Shown here piece after piece: positions 33,617 through 41,694 of a stretch of DNA of 64,000 nucleotides; within the stretch, counting starts at the first letter, position 1, and the number at the start of each line of letters is the position of its first letter. The DNA is taken from positions 372,001 to 436,000 of the forward strand of contig NZ_LIUF01000002.1 of NCBI RefSeq assembly GCF_001280425.1. Direction: 5' to 3'. The translations under genes and the position numbers were made by a program. The stretch is from Haloarcula rubripromontorii. Its GTDB lineage: Archaea; Halobacteriota; Halobacteria; Halobacteriales; Haloarculaceae. The notes below the pieces were generated by a model. It did no database searches, was not told the DNA's origin, and was given only the letters and a program-made list of their open reading frames with translations.

Positions 33617-36082
33617 ATGCCACAGAGACGTGACTTGCTGAAGACAGTGGGGATCGCTGCGACGGGACTACTCGCCGGGTGTCCCAGCCAGGGGTCGTCA
33701 GAATCGAACACGGCGGCGGACACCGAAACGACAGAACAGGAAGCGACCGCAGGCACAGACAGTAGCGGCGAAAGCGGCGTTTCGGTCGGGCCGATGACCG
33801 CTGTCGCGACTGAGTGGAACGTCTACCGGGCGCGGCTGTACGACGCCGTCGCGCTGGGCCGGGCCGGTGCGCCCAGTGCCGGGGCGACCGTCGCACAGAA
33901 CATCTTCGCCCGCTTCGAGGGCGCATCCGGTGAGTACGGTGCCCACGAACAGCTCGAATCTACGTCCAAGGCGGCATACGAGGGGTTCGAAGAGGCACTC
34001 GGCGCGGTCCAGTCATCGCTGTCCGAGGGCGACGTGTCCGGAGCCGTGTCGGCCGCCAACGAGGCGTCGGGCCATCTCCAGACGGCCCAGCAGGCCGCTG
34101 CCGGACAGCGGGCCACCAGAGTGTTGGACCTGCTCTTGCTGGGCAGTCGGGCGAGCAACGCCGCCATGGCCGGGACCCTGGGCGCTTTCGAGGGGGCCGC
34201 CACTATCGCGGAGGAGACGATGACAGCGTTCGAGGACGGGCTGGTGTACAGCCAGATCGAGGAGGCAGACGCGGAGTCGTACGAAGCCTTCGAGACGGCA
34301 CTGGCCGGCATCGGGTCCGCTGCGGGCAATGAAGACGCAAGCGGCGTCACTGAACAGGCCCGTGCCGCGCTCGATGCGACCGTTTCGGGCGCGTATGCAC
34401 TGGTTCAAGCGGAGTCGGTCGCCGGTGCGGGCCACCTCGCGACGATGCAGGCCCGCGGCTGGGACGCGGCTGCACTCGCCGCAGGCGGCGGCGTCGGGGC
34501 GGACTACGCCCACGCGACGACACTGAACACGTACCGGGCTCGCGTCCACGACGCCGGATGGCTGGCTCGGGCCGGCGAGACAGCCACCGCGGCAACGATG
34601 GTCGAAGACGTGTTTGCCCACTTCGAAGGCGCGGCCGCCCACGACGCCCTCGAAGAGGCGGACGGCGAGGCCTACGAAGCGTTCGAGTCCGGTCTGTCGG
34701 ACCTCTCGTCGGCCATCGAGAACGAGAACACCGAGGGAGTCGCGTCGGCGGTCGAGACGGTCGACACCAACCTCGTTACCGGCATTGCGGCACTGGCCGG
34801 CGGCAACGCGCCGGTCCTCCAGTCGGGCTTCTTCAGAGCCCGCTTCGCCGACGCACGCGAACTGTACCGCCAGGGCAACGCGGAGCAGGCGGCGACGCTC
34901 GTCTCGGACCTCTTCGGCCGGTTCGAGAAGAACCAGCTGGACTTCCACGAGACGCTGGAGGAGACCAGCGAGGACCTCTATCACCGCTTCGAGGAAGAGC
35001 ACCTCGCGGGGCTCCAGTCGGCCTACGAGAACGGCGAGGACGACGCGGCCGGAACCCACCACGACGGCGTCCTCGCGGCGCTGCTGGAGTTCGAGTCTGC
35101 TCACAGCGCCGCCGTTGCCAGCGGGTCCGGCGCGACATACATGGCCGGCCTCACATTCGACGCGGCGGCAACGAGTACGCTCGGGAACGCCGACCGCGCG
35201 GCGGCGACCGCGCAGGAGGCCCTTGCGTTCTTCGAGTCGGGAGCCGCCGGCTACCACGAGGCACTCGAAGATGCGAACGAAGACCTGTATCACCGCTTTG
35301 AGGACGAGGCGCTCGGGGGCGTCATCTCCGCTGCGAACGATGGCGGCGACGTGTACGCGGCCGCGAAGACGTTCTACGGCGCGGCCATCGAATCGGTGAC
35401 GGCCGTCGTCGGGTCGAGCAGCGGCGAGACCGGTGCCGCGGCCGCGAGCATCGTCAGCGACGTGTTCGCGACCTTCGAGAACGCCGCGGTGCACGACAAA
35501 CTCGAGAACGCAGACGCGGCGGCATACGAAGGCTACGAGGCCGCGCTGAACGACTATGTCGCCGGTCTGGAGAGCGGGTCGACCGACGGCGCGACCGCGT
35601 TCGCAGACGCCGCCCGAACTGCAGCCTTCGCCGTCGTCGGCGCTGTCGACAGCGCCCCGAGCGGTTCCGGCGGCCACGGCGGCGAGGAGTCCGAGGAGAC
35701 CGAATCCTCACTGTCCGGCGGCCCGAACGTCGTCGAAGGCGTTCCGGAGGACGCCGACCACGTCGTTGACATGCAGGCCGTAGCGTTCAATCCGGAGGAA
35801 CTCACCGTCAGCGTCGGCGACAAGGTCGCCTGGAAACACGCCGGTGGCGAGGCACACAACGTCGTCGCATACGAGGAGGAACTCCCGGAGGGTGCGACCT
35901 ACTGGGCCTCCGGCGGGTTCGAAAGCGAGTCGGCCGCACGCGAGGGCTGGGAGAACGGGAAGGGGGCCGTTCAGTCCGGCCAGAGTTACGTTCACACGTT
36001 CGAAACGGCCGGCGAGCACGGATACTTCTGCGTGCCGCACGAGGCCGCGGGGATGGTTGGCACTGTCGTTGTCGAGGAATAA
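33617..36082 (+). CDS. Exported multi-repeat protein with C-terminal halocyanin-like copper domain (DUF5059)
   Basis: 821 residues. A Tat motif (RRDLLKTVG) and LLAGCPS lipobox mark a lipid-anchored export. Residues about 60-675 hold roughly six copies of a helical unit with the recurring pattern AR..DA..L then VxxxFxxFE, then HxxLExxxExxYxxFE (near 68, 185, 304, 405, 512 and 600). The last 110 residues are a plastocyanin-like cupredoxin with copper ligands His747, Cys805, His808 and Met813 (EAHNVV, FCVPHEAAGMVG). An iron-box lies directly at the promoter. It is likely a surface metal or electron-transfer protein induced when iron is scarce. Confidence 0.88.
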   Translation: MPQRRDLLKTVGIAATGLLAGCPSQGSSESNTAADTETTEQEATAGTDSSGESGVSVGPMTAVATEWNVYRARLYDAVALGRAGAPSAGATVAQNIFARFEGASGEYGAHEQLESTSKAAYEGFEEALGAVQSSLSEGDVSGAVSAANEASGHLQTAQQAAAGQRATRVLDLLLLGSRASNAAMAGTLGAFEGAATIAEETMTAFEDGLVYSQIEEADAESYEAFETALAGIGSAAGNEDASGVTEQARAALDATVSGAYALVQAESVAGAGHLATMQARGWDAAALAAGGGVGADYAHATTLNTYRARVHDAGWLARAGETATAATMVEDVFAHFEGAAAHDALEEADGEAYEAFESGLSDLSSAIENENTEGVASAVETVDTNLVTGIAALAGGNAPVLQSGFFRARFADARELYRQGNAEQAATLVSDLFGRFEKNQLDFHETLEETSEDLYHRFEEEHLAGLQSAYENGEDDAAGTHHDGVLAALLEFESAHSAAVASGSGATYMAGLTFDAAATSTLGNADRAAATAQEALAFFESGAAGYHEALEDANEDLYHRFEDEALGGVISAANDGGDVYAAAKTFYGAAIESVTAVVGSSSGETGAAAASIVSDVFATFENAAVHDKLENADAAAYEGYEAALNDYVAGLESGSTDGATAFADAARTAAFAVVGAVDSAPSGSGGHGGEESEETESSLSGGPNVVEGVPEDADHVVDMQAVAFNPEELTVSVGDKVAWKHAGGEAHNVVAYEEELPEGATYWASGGFESESAAREGWENGKGAVQSGQSYVHTFETAGEHGYFCVPHEAAGMVGTVVVEE

Positions 36083-36130
36083 CTGACACCGTATTTTTTG
36101 GCCCGCCTAGAAACCGATGGCTTTTTGTGT

Positions 36131-36146
36131 TTTAGGGTAGCCTAAA
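36131..36146 (+). promoter_or_regulatory. Iron box upstream of stub ORF
   Basis: TTTAGG-GTAG-CCTAAA is a perfect six-base dyad with a four-base spacer, the same geometry as at 33595-33608. It ends eight bases before ATG 36154, and the bases around it (TTTTAGG before, TGTATGCC after) match the DUF5059 promoter closely. Confidence 0.65.
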
Positions 36147-36153
36147 CAATTGT

Positions 36154-36270
36154 ATGCCGGACGAACAGGCCACATCGAGGCGGGATATCTGTCGCCGTAG
36201 CGAGTCGGGTACTGCCGTCCCTGTCGTCCGCGCAAACGCCGCCCGACGGGAGGTGAGAGCCAGGACGTGA
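36154..36270 (+). pseudogene. 38-codon stub with Tat-like leader, likely remnant of an iron-regulated export gene
   Basis: The frame opens at ATG 36154 right behind a perfect iron box and reads MPDEQATSRRDICRRSESG, then a short basic tail to TGA 36268-36270. SRRDI looks like the start of a twin-arginine leader of the kind found on haloarchaeal siderophore-binding lipoproteins, but the hydrophobic core is missing. I read it as a degenerate copy whose body was deleted or frameshifted; a genuine small protein is possible but less likely. Confidence 0.45.
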
Positions 36271-36303
36271 CCGGGCCTTGACCTGTCAGTCTCGACCATC
36301 TTT

Positions 36304-36418
36304 CGCGGCGACGACCACCGTGGGCATAGCCCGTCGCCGCGCGCCACGAGCTTTTCGTGTCTGTCCCGTGGGCGTCTCGCCCCAAGGACGCCCCATTTCA
36401 GGTCCTTTGCCGTGGACC
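36304..36418. ncRNA. Three consecutive hairpins, candidate structured RNA
   Basis: Hairpin 1: arms CGCGGCGACG (36304-36313) and CGTCGCCGCG (36332-36341), perfect over ten bases. Hairpin 2: GGGCGTC (36370-36376) with GACGCCC (36387-36393). Hairpin 3: GGTCC (36401-36405) with GGACC (36414-36418). They occupy the 252-base gap between the stub ORF and nth, where no frame looks protein-like. It could be a small RNA from the iron-box promoter, a terminator region or decayed coding DNA. Confidence 0.35.
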
Positions 36419-36522
36419 ACGCTGGAACCACTGATTCTCGTCAGCCGCCGGTAGGCGCTACGTCCGCACCGGCGTCGTCTTTTCGGACAGGCATTTTGTT
36501 TCCACCAGCCCTAGCACCGGGT

Positions 36523-37332
36523 ATGAGCGACGAGGAACCAGTGGAGAACATCAGCGGCGGGGCCGCTGGCGGCGGCCAGTCGGCCACGTTCGACCCGGAG
36601 ACGGCGGGCACGCGGGCCGAAGCCGTCGTGGACTGCCTCGGCGACCTGTACTGGCAGAAGACCTACGGCGGCCGGGACGCCTTCGAGTGTCTCGTCCGGA
36701 CGATTCTCAGCCAGAACACCTCCGACAAGGCCAGCCAGCCCGCCCACAACGAACTGATGGCGCGGTACGGGGGCGGCGACGACACCGACCTCGCCCGCGC
36801 GCTGGCCGAGGCCGACCAGCCCGAACTCGCCGAGACCATTTCCTCGGCCGGGCTCTACAACCAGAAGTCCGAGCGCATCATCGCCCTCGCCCAGCGCATC
36901 TGCGAGGAGTACGACGGCGAGGCTGGCTTCGACGAGTTCGTCAGGGAGGGCGATCCCGATGAGGTTCGGTCGACGCTGCTCGACATGAACGGCGTCGGCC
37001 CGAAGACCGCCGACTGCGTCCTGCTGTTCGCGGGCGGCCGCGGCGGCGTGTTTCCGGTGGACACGCACGTCCACCGCATCGCCCGACGGATGGGGCTGGC
37101 CCCGGCAGAGGCCGACCACGAGACCGTCCGTGAGTATCTGGAACGCGACGTACCGGCCGAGAAGTGCGGCTTCGGCCACACCGCGATGATTCAGTTCGGC
37201 CGCGAGTACTGCTCGGCCAGAAAGCCGGCCTGTCTGGACGACCCCGACGCCTGTCCGCTCGCGGGCCACTGCGACCAGGTCGGCGTGTATCCGGCCTCCG
37301 GTGACGTTGTCGACCCCGCCGAGGCGGAGTGA
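36523..37332 (+). CDS. nth: Endonuclease III, DNA glycosylase/AP lyase
   Basis: 269 residues from ATG 36523; the frame is open from 36412 but that region contains hairpins. The helix-hairpin-helix NGVGPKTAD with catalytic Lys161 and the catalytic Asp180 in PVDTHVHR are clear. Four cysteines (230, 237, 244, 250) should bind a 4Fe-4S cluster, but spacing is Cx6Cx6Cx5C rather than the usual Cx6Cx2Cx5C, with DDPDA inserted. It removes oxidised pyrimidines and nicks the abasic site. Confidence 0.92.
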   Translation: MSDEEPVENISGGAAGGGQSATFDPETAGTRAEAVVDCLGDLYWQKTYGGRDAFECLVRTILSQNTSDKASQPAHNELMARYGGGDDTDLARALAEADQPELAETISSAGLYNQKSERIIALAQRICEEYDGEAGFDEFVREGDPDEVRSTLLDMNGVGPKTADCVLLFAGGRGGVFPVDTHVHRIARRMGLAPAEADHETVREYLERDVPAEKCGFGHTAMIQFGREYCSARKPACLDDPDACPLAGHCDQVGVYPASGDVVDPAEAE

Positions 37333-37436
37333 CGGAACCGAGACCGCGTTTTCAGCTTCGAGCGGCGAGTACGAATCGCCGATAGCGCGGGGACGCTGTG
37401 GCCGTCAGAAGCCACGCACAGACCGGCGCTAATCAG

Positions 37437-38468
37437 TCACTCGCGGTGGCCCCAGCGCTCCCCGTCGTCGGCGTAGCGGGCGCTCACGATGCGGTTGAAC
37501 TGCTCGTCGGACAGCGAGATGTCGGTCGCGCCGACGTTCTCGTCGAGCTGGTCGACGGTGCGAGCGCCGACGATGGGGACGCAGGTGATGTCCGGCTGTT
37601 CGATGAGCCAGCGCAGTGCCACCTGTGCGGGCGTGGCGTCGAGTTCGTCCGCGACGGCGCGGAGTTCGTCGAGGACGTGCCAGCCACGCTCCGAGAGGTA
37701 GAAGTCCTCGAAGCGGTCGGACAGCGAGCCGCGAGCGCCCTCCGGCCCCTCGAAGGCCGTCGGGTCGTCGTCGTCCGTGCGCTCGTACTTGCCCGTGAGG
37801 AAGCCGCCGGCCAGCGGCGAGTACGGACAGACCGCCATGTTCTGGTCGGCACACACGTCGAGGTACTCCTTCACGTCGTCGCGGTAGCCGGCGTGGAACA
37901 GCGGCTGTGTCACCTCGAAGCGCTCGTAGTCCTCGACGTCGCTTTTCCAGAGCGCCTTGGTCAACTGCCAGGCGGCCATCGTCGACGCGCCGAGGTGGTG
38001 GACCTTGCCTGCGCGGACGAGGTCGTCAAGCGTCGACAGCGTCTCCTCGATGTCGCTGTGTTCGTCCCAGCGGTGGATGTAGTAGAGGTCCAGATAGTCC
38101 GTATCGAGGCGGTCGAGCGTCCCCTGAATCTGGGCGCGAATGTGCTTGCGGCCCAGACCGGAGTCGTTGGGACCGGGCTCGCCGCGGCCGTCGAAGGGGA
38201 AGTACACCTTCGAGGCGATGACGAAGTCCTCGCGGTCGTAGTCCTCCAGCCACTCGCCGATGTACTCCTCGCTGGTCCCGTTGGGGTTGCCGTAGACGTT
38301 AGCGGTGTCGATGAAGTTGATGCCCCGCTCCCAGGCCGCATCGAGCAGTTCGTGGGCCTCCTCGCGGTCGGTCTCGACGACGCCGCCGGTCTCACGGCCG
38401 AAACGCCAGGTCCCGAAACACAGCTGTGAGACCGTCGTTCCCGTCGAACCGAGTCTGGTGTACTCCAT
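37437..38468 (-). CDS. Aldo/keto reductase
   Basis: 343 residues, TIM barrel. Catalytic Asp and Tyr in FIDTANVYGNPNGTSEEYIG, Lys in VIASKVYFPF and His in LYYIHRWDEH make the standard tetrad; the C-terminal VPIVGARTVDQLDENV binds NADP(H). It closely follows the potassium channel beta-subunit/YajO-like branch. Physiological substrate cannot be read; likely detoxification of reactive aldehydes or ketones. Confidence 0.9.
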   Translation of the reverse strand: MEYTRLGSTGTTVSQLCFGTWRFGRETGGVVETDREEAHELLDAAWERGINFIDTANVYGNPNGTSEEYIGEWLEDYDREDFVIASKVYFPFDGRGEPGPNDSGLGRKHIRAQIQGTLDRLDTDYLDLYYIHRWDEHSDIEETLSTLDDLVRAGKVHHLGASTMAAWQLTKALWKSDVEDYERFEVTQPLFHAGYRDDVKEYLDVCADQNMAVCPYSPLAGGFLTGKYERTDDDDPTAFEGPEGARGSLSDRFEDFYLSERGWHVLDELRAVADELDATPAQVALRWLIEQPDITCVPIVGARTVDQLDENVGATDISLSDEQFNRIVSARYADDGERWGHRE

Positions 38469-38531
38469 ATCGGGGCCACGACGGGCGACCGGAAAAAGGG
38501 GCGCGGTCCCGGCGAAGGCCGTCCGGTACTC

Positions 38532-38951
38532 CTACGACCGCATCGTGGACGCCGCGACCACCAGCCCGGTCACCAGGAGAAACGCCACGAGAGAGAGGTT
38601 CGGCACAGTCAGGCCGAGTACGCGGTACTGTATCTGCGCACAGCTGACCGCTCCGAGACCACAGGTCGTCTGGCTCACCTGCAGCCAGGAGTGGTAGGCC
38701 GCGACGGCGGCTCCCGGCACCGCGAGCGGGAGCGCCGTCCGGACGACGCCGGGGCGGTCCTCGACGGCGGCGACGCCGAGGACGACCACCAGCGGGTACA
38801 TGAGGATACGCTGGTACCAGCAGAGCCGGCAGGGCGTAAGCCCAAGACCCAGCGAGAGATAGAGGCTGCCGGCCGTCGCGACGGCGGCGACGGCCGTCGC
38901 CGCGGCCAGCAGGAGCCGAGGTCGGTCGAAGACGGATCGCGGTTCGGCCAC
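38532..38951 (-). CDS. dsbB: Disulfide bond formation protein DsbB
   Basis: 139 residues from GTG 38951; the longer frame has no membrane character. Four membrane helices with CRLCWYQR (Cys41, Cys44) in the first loop and a second cysteine pair (Cys97, Cys104: TTCGLGAVSC) in the second, as in quinone-linked DsbB. It reoxidises a DsbA-like thiol oxidase outside the membrane; the DsbA-like lipoprotein at 51925 is a candidate partner. Divergent from the small protein at 39069. Confidence 0.9.
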   Translation of the reverse strand: MAEPRSVFDRPRLLLAAATAVAAVATAGSLYLSLGLGLTPCRLCWYQRILMYPLVVVLGVAAVEDRPGVVRTALPLAVPGAAVAAYHSWLQVSQTTCGLGAVSCAQIQYRVLGLTVPNLSLVAFLLVTGLVVAASTMRS

Positions 38952-39068
38952 ATGGAAGCCAGTGATTGCTGGCGGAAAAAGCGTTCCGAGAGGCGACCCT
39001 CTCCTCGGCTCCTGCTTGGCCGGATCGCCAGCGCTCGCTTTTTCAGTCTCCCCGTCGACAGCCAGCGT

Positions 39069-39371
39069 ATGCCCGAGGATTCGGATCCCGAGGCGAACCT
39101 CGAACAGTGGAAGTCGGCGATGCAGGAAGAGCACGCCGAGGCCATCGCGAACCCGGACCCCGACGAGTCCCATCGCATCGAGGGCGTGGCACAGGTCACG
39201 TACCGGGTGACCTTCGACTACGACGCCGGCGAGGACGCGCTCGAACGGGCAACCGCCGAGGAGGTCGACGACCTGACCGACCCGGAACTGCTCTCCTGTG
39301 CGTGTGGCGTCCGCGGGATGACCCCCGAGGAAGCCCGGGAGCACATGGCCGCCGCCGTCGAGCAGGAGTAG
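39069..39371 (+). CDS. Small conserved acidic protein, unknown function
   Basis: 100 residues from ATG 39069. Begins with acidic helices (EANLEQWKSAMQEEHAEA), then a beta strand region (VAQVTYRVTFDYDAG) and a CACGVRGMTPEEAREHMAAAV end with a Cys-x-Cys. No recognised motif; the Cys pair might bind metal. It converges on hpt with ten bases between stops. Likely a haloarchaea-specific small protein. Confidence 0.65.
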   Translation: MPEDSDPEANLEQWKSAMQEEHAEAIANPDPDESHRIEGVAQVTYRVTFDYDAGEDALERATAEEVDDLTDPELLSCACGVRGMTPEEAREHMAAAVEQE

Positions 39372-39381
39372 GCCGACGGTC

Positions 39382-39930
39382 TCAGTCGTGGATGGTCACG
39401 CCGGACTGGTCGACCGAGATATCGAGCAGGCTGGTCACCTCGTAGTCGGTGTCGTCGAGCGCCGACTCGCCCTGTTTCCGGAAGACGACGACGATATCCG
39501 AGATGTTCGCGCCGATGTCGTCCAGCGCCTCGCAAATGGAGGCCATCGTTCCGCCGGTCGAGAGCAAGTCGTCGACGATGAGCAGGTCGTCGCCGGCCTC
39601 GATGTCGTTGATGAACATCTCCGACTCGGAGTAACCGGTGGTCTTGTGCAGCGGGACCTCGTCGTCGAGGCCGTAGGAGCGCTTGCGGATGACCACGAGC
39701 GGGATGTCGGTCTGCAGCGAGAGCGCAGTCGCGATGTGGATACCCATCGCCTCCGGCGCGACGATTTTGTCTACGTCGAGGTCGGCCGCCCGTGTTACGC
39801 CGACGACGACCTCGCGGAGGAGTTCGGGTTCCAGCATCGGCACGCCGTTGCTGAGCGGGTGGACCAGGTAGGAGTATCCATCCTTGTCGATGATCGGGGC
39901 CTCGTGTAGCGACTCGCGGAGCTTCTCCAT
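39382..39930 (-). CDS. hpt: Hypoxanthine/guanine phosphoribosyltransferase
   Basis: 182 residues from ATG 39930; the upstream extension overlaps crtI and is not real. The PRPP loop LLIVDDLLSTGGTMASI near residue 120 and VAPEAMGIHIATALSLQTD identify the archaeal Hpt family, closer to adenine PRTases in sequence. It salvages purine bases into nucleotides. KRSYGLDDEVPLHKTTGYSE forms the flexible hood over the active site. Confidence 0.93.
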   Translation of the reverse strand: MEKLRESLHEAPIIDKDGYSYLVHPLSNGVPMLEPELLREVVVGVTRAADLDVDKIVAPEAMGIHIATALSLQTDIPLVVIRKRSYGLDDEVPLHKTTGYSESEMFINDIEAGDDLLIVDDLLSTGGTMASICEALDDIGANISDIVVVFRKQGESALDDTDYEVTSLLDISVDQSGVTIHD

Positions 39931-40022
39931 GCCCCCGTTACCTGAAGCGAGACAATAAACCGTTCGAGGCTCCGCCGTGGTGTGTGCCGCGATAGCGCAC
40001 GAACTGCCACTCGGTCGCGGCG

Positions 40023-41546
40023 TCAGTCCGCCGTCGAGGTCGAACGGTCTCGTTTCGTCTCGAACGGGCTGTCTTCGATGATGTCCCGGGCGGTGTGTTC
40101 GCCGCTGATGAGACACATCGGCATCCCGATGCCGGGCGTCGTGTAGGCCCCGGTGTAGTAGAGTCCGTCCAGCCCGGCGCGGTGGCTGGGGCGGAGCGGG
40201 CCGGTCTGGAACAGCGTGTGTGCCAGTCCGAGCGCCGTCCCCTGGGGGTCGCCATAGCGCTCTGCGAAGTCGCTGACACACGCCGTCTCCTCGACGACGA
40301 TGCGGTCGCGGAGGTCCACGCCGGTCTGTTCGGCGAGGTCGTCAAGAACGAACTCCCGGTATTCCTCGCGGACGTCGGGGCCGTCGTCCAGCCCCGGCGC
40401 GATGGGGACGAGGACGACCACGGCGTGGTGGCCATCGGGGGCGACCGTTTCGTCGGTCTTGGACGTGACTGAGAGGTAGTAGGCGGGGTCGTCGGGCCAC
40501 GCCGGCCGGTCGAATATCTGCTCGAAGTGGTCGTCCCAGTCCGTCGGCAACACCAGCGAGTGGTGGGCCAGCGGGTCCACGTCGCCCTCGACGCCGAGAT
40601 ACAGCATGAACGCCGAGGGCGCGTAGGTCTGGTCGTCCCAGTGGTCCGGGTCGTGGTCGCGAACGGCTGGGTCGAGCAGATTCTGTTCGGTGTCGGCGGG
40701 ATTAGCGTTGCTGACAACGATATCCGAGTCGACGACGCCGTCCTCGGTGGTCAGTTCGAACGCCCCCGCCTCGCCGGCGATGTGCTGGACCTCGGTCCCA
40801 GTCTGAATATCGACGCCGAGTTCGCGGGCGAGTGACCCGAGGCCGTCGACGACGCCGGCGATGCCGCCCTCCGGGTAGAACACGTTCATATTCAGATCGA
40901 CGTGGCTCATGATGCTGTACAGCGCCGGGGTGTTGTGTGGTGCGCCGCCCAGAAACACCAGCGTGTATTCGAGCAACTGCCGGAGCTTTGGGTGGTCGAT
41001 GTAGCGGCTGACGTAGTTGTCCATCGAGCCGAACAGCCGCGCCCGCGGCGCGAGCGGGAACAGGTCGGTGTCGACGTAGTCGCGCAGTCGCTCGCGGCCC
41101 TCGTAGACGACCCGGTCCATCGCCAGTTCGTAGTTGCGCTCGGCGGTGTCGAGGTACTCGGCCAGCGCGTCGCCGGCCCCGTCCTCGTAGGACTCGAACA
41201 CCTCGCGGGCGTTCTCGCGGTTGGGCCGCATCGTCACGCGGTCCCCGTCCTTCCAGAACACCCGGTACTGGGGGTCCAGCCGCTCCAGTTCGTAGTAGTC
41301 GCTCGGCTCGCGGTCGAAGTGCCCGAAGAAGCGCTCGAACACGTCGGGCATCAGGTACCACGACGGGCCGGTGTCGAACCGGAAGCCGTCGCGTTCGAGT
41401 ACGCCCGCGTGCCCGCCGAGACGGTCGTAGCGTTCGAGCAATCGAACGTCGGCCCCGGCGTCGGCCAGATAGCACGCAGCCGAGAGGCCGCCGAAGCCGC
41501 CGCCGACGACGGTCACCGTCCGGTCGCGAGGGAGGCCATCACGCAT
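40023..41546 (-). CDS. crtI: Phytoene desaturase family carotenoid enzyme
   Basis: 507 residues. N-terminal dinucleotide fold VVGGGFGGLSAACYLADAGADV, substrate region RFDTGPSWYLMPDVFERFF, and C-terminal GLYYTGAYTTPGIGMPMCLISGEHTAR are diagnostic of CrtI/CrtD-type desaturases. It introduces double bonds into phytoene-derived chains toward lycopene and bacterioruberin; a CrtD-like 3,4-desaturase is the alternative. It diverges from the Brp/Blh gene, which consumes beta-carotene, so this pair handles pigment and retinal supply. Confidence 0.88.
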   Translation of the reverse strand: MRDGLPRDRTVTVVGGGFGGLSAACYLADAGADVRLLERYDRLGGHAGVLERDGFRFDTGPSWYLMPDVFERFFGHFDREPSDYYELERLDPQYRVFWKDGDRVTMRPNRENAREVFESYEDGAGDALAEYLDTAERNYELAMDRVVYEGRERLRDYVDTDLFPLAPRARLFGSMDNYVSRYIDHPKLRQLLEYTLVFLGGAPHNTPALYSIMSHVDLNMNVFYPEGGIAGVVDGLGSLARELGVDIQTGTEVQHIAGEAGAFELTTEDGVVDSDIVVSNANPADTEQNLLDPAVRDHDPDHWDDQTYAPSAFMLYLGVEGDVDPLAHHSLVLPTDWDDHFEQIFDRPAWPDDPAYYLSVTSKTDETVAPDGHHAVVVLVPIAPGLDDGPDVREEYREFVLDDLAEQTGVDLRDRIVVEETACVSDFAERYGDPQGTALGLAHTLFQTGPLRPSHRAGLDGLYYTGAYTTPGIGMPMCLISGEHTARDIIEDSPFETKRDRSTSTAD

Positions 41547-41694
41547 AGCCGGCGCTAGCGACTATGACTGAAAAAGGGTTGTCTGGATTCTCAGGACCTC
41601 ACAACAGACACTGTCATGATTAATCCATCGGGCCGTTCCCAGTTCTCTGGAATCGCTTGTTTCGTTTATTGTGAGTATTTCCCTAGCTCGCGAT

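Noticed and set aside
34013..35677. 554-codon open frame opposite the DUF5059 gene
   Set aside because: Shadow of a repeat-rich acidic gene; its composition is Arg/Val/Gly-rich, unlike the acidic haloarchaeal proteome.
36412..36522. Upstream extension of nth
   Set aside because: It runs into the hairpin region and lacks homology-like sequence; ATG 36523 is preferred.
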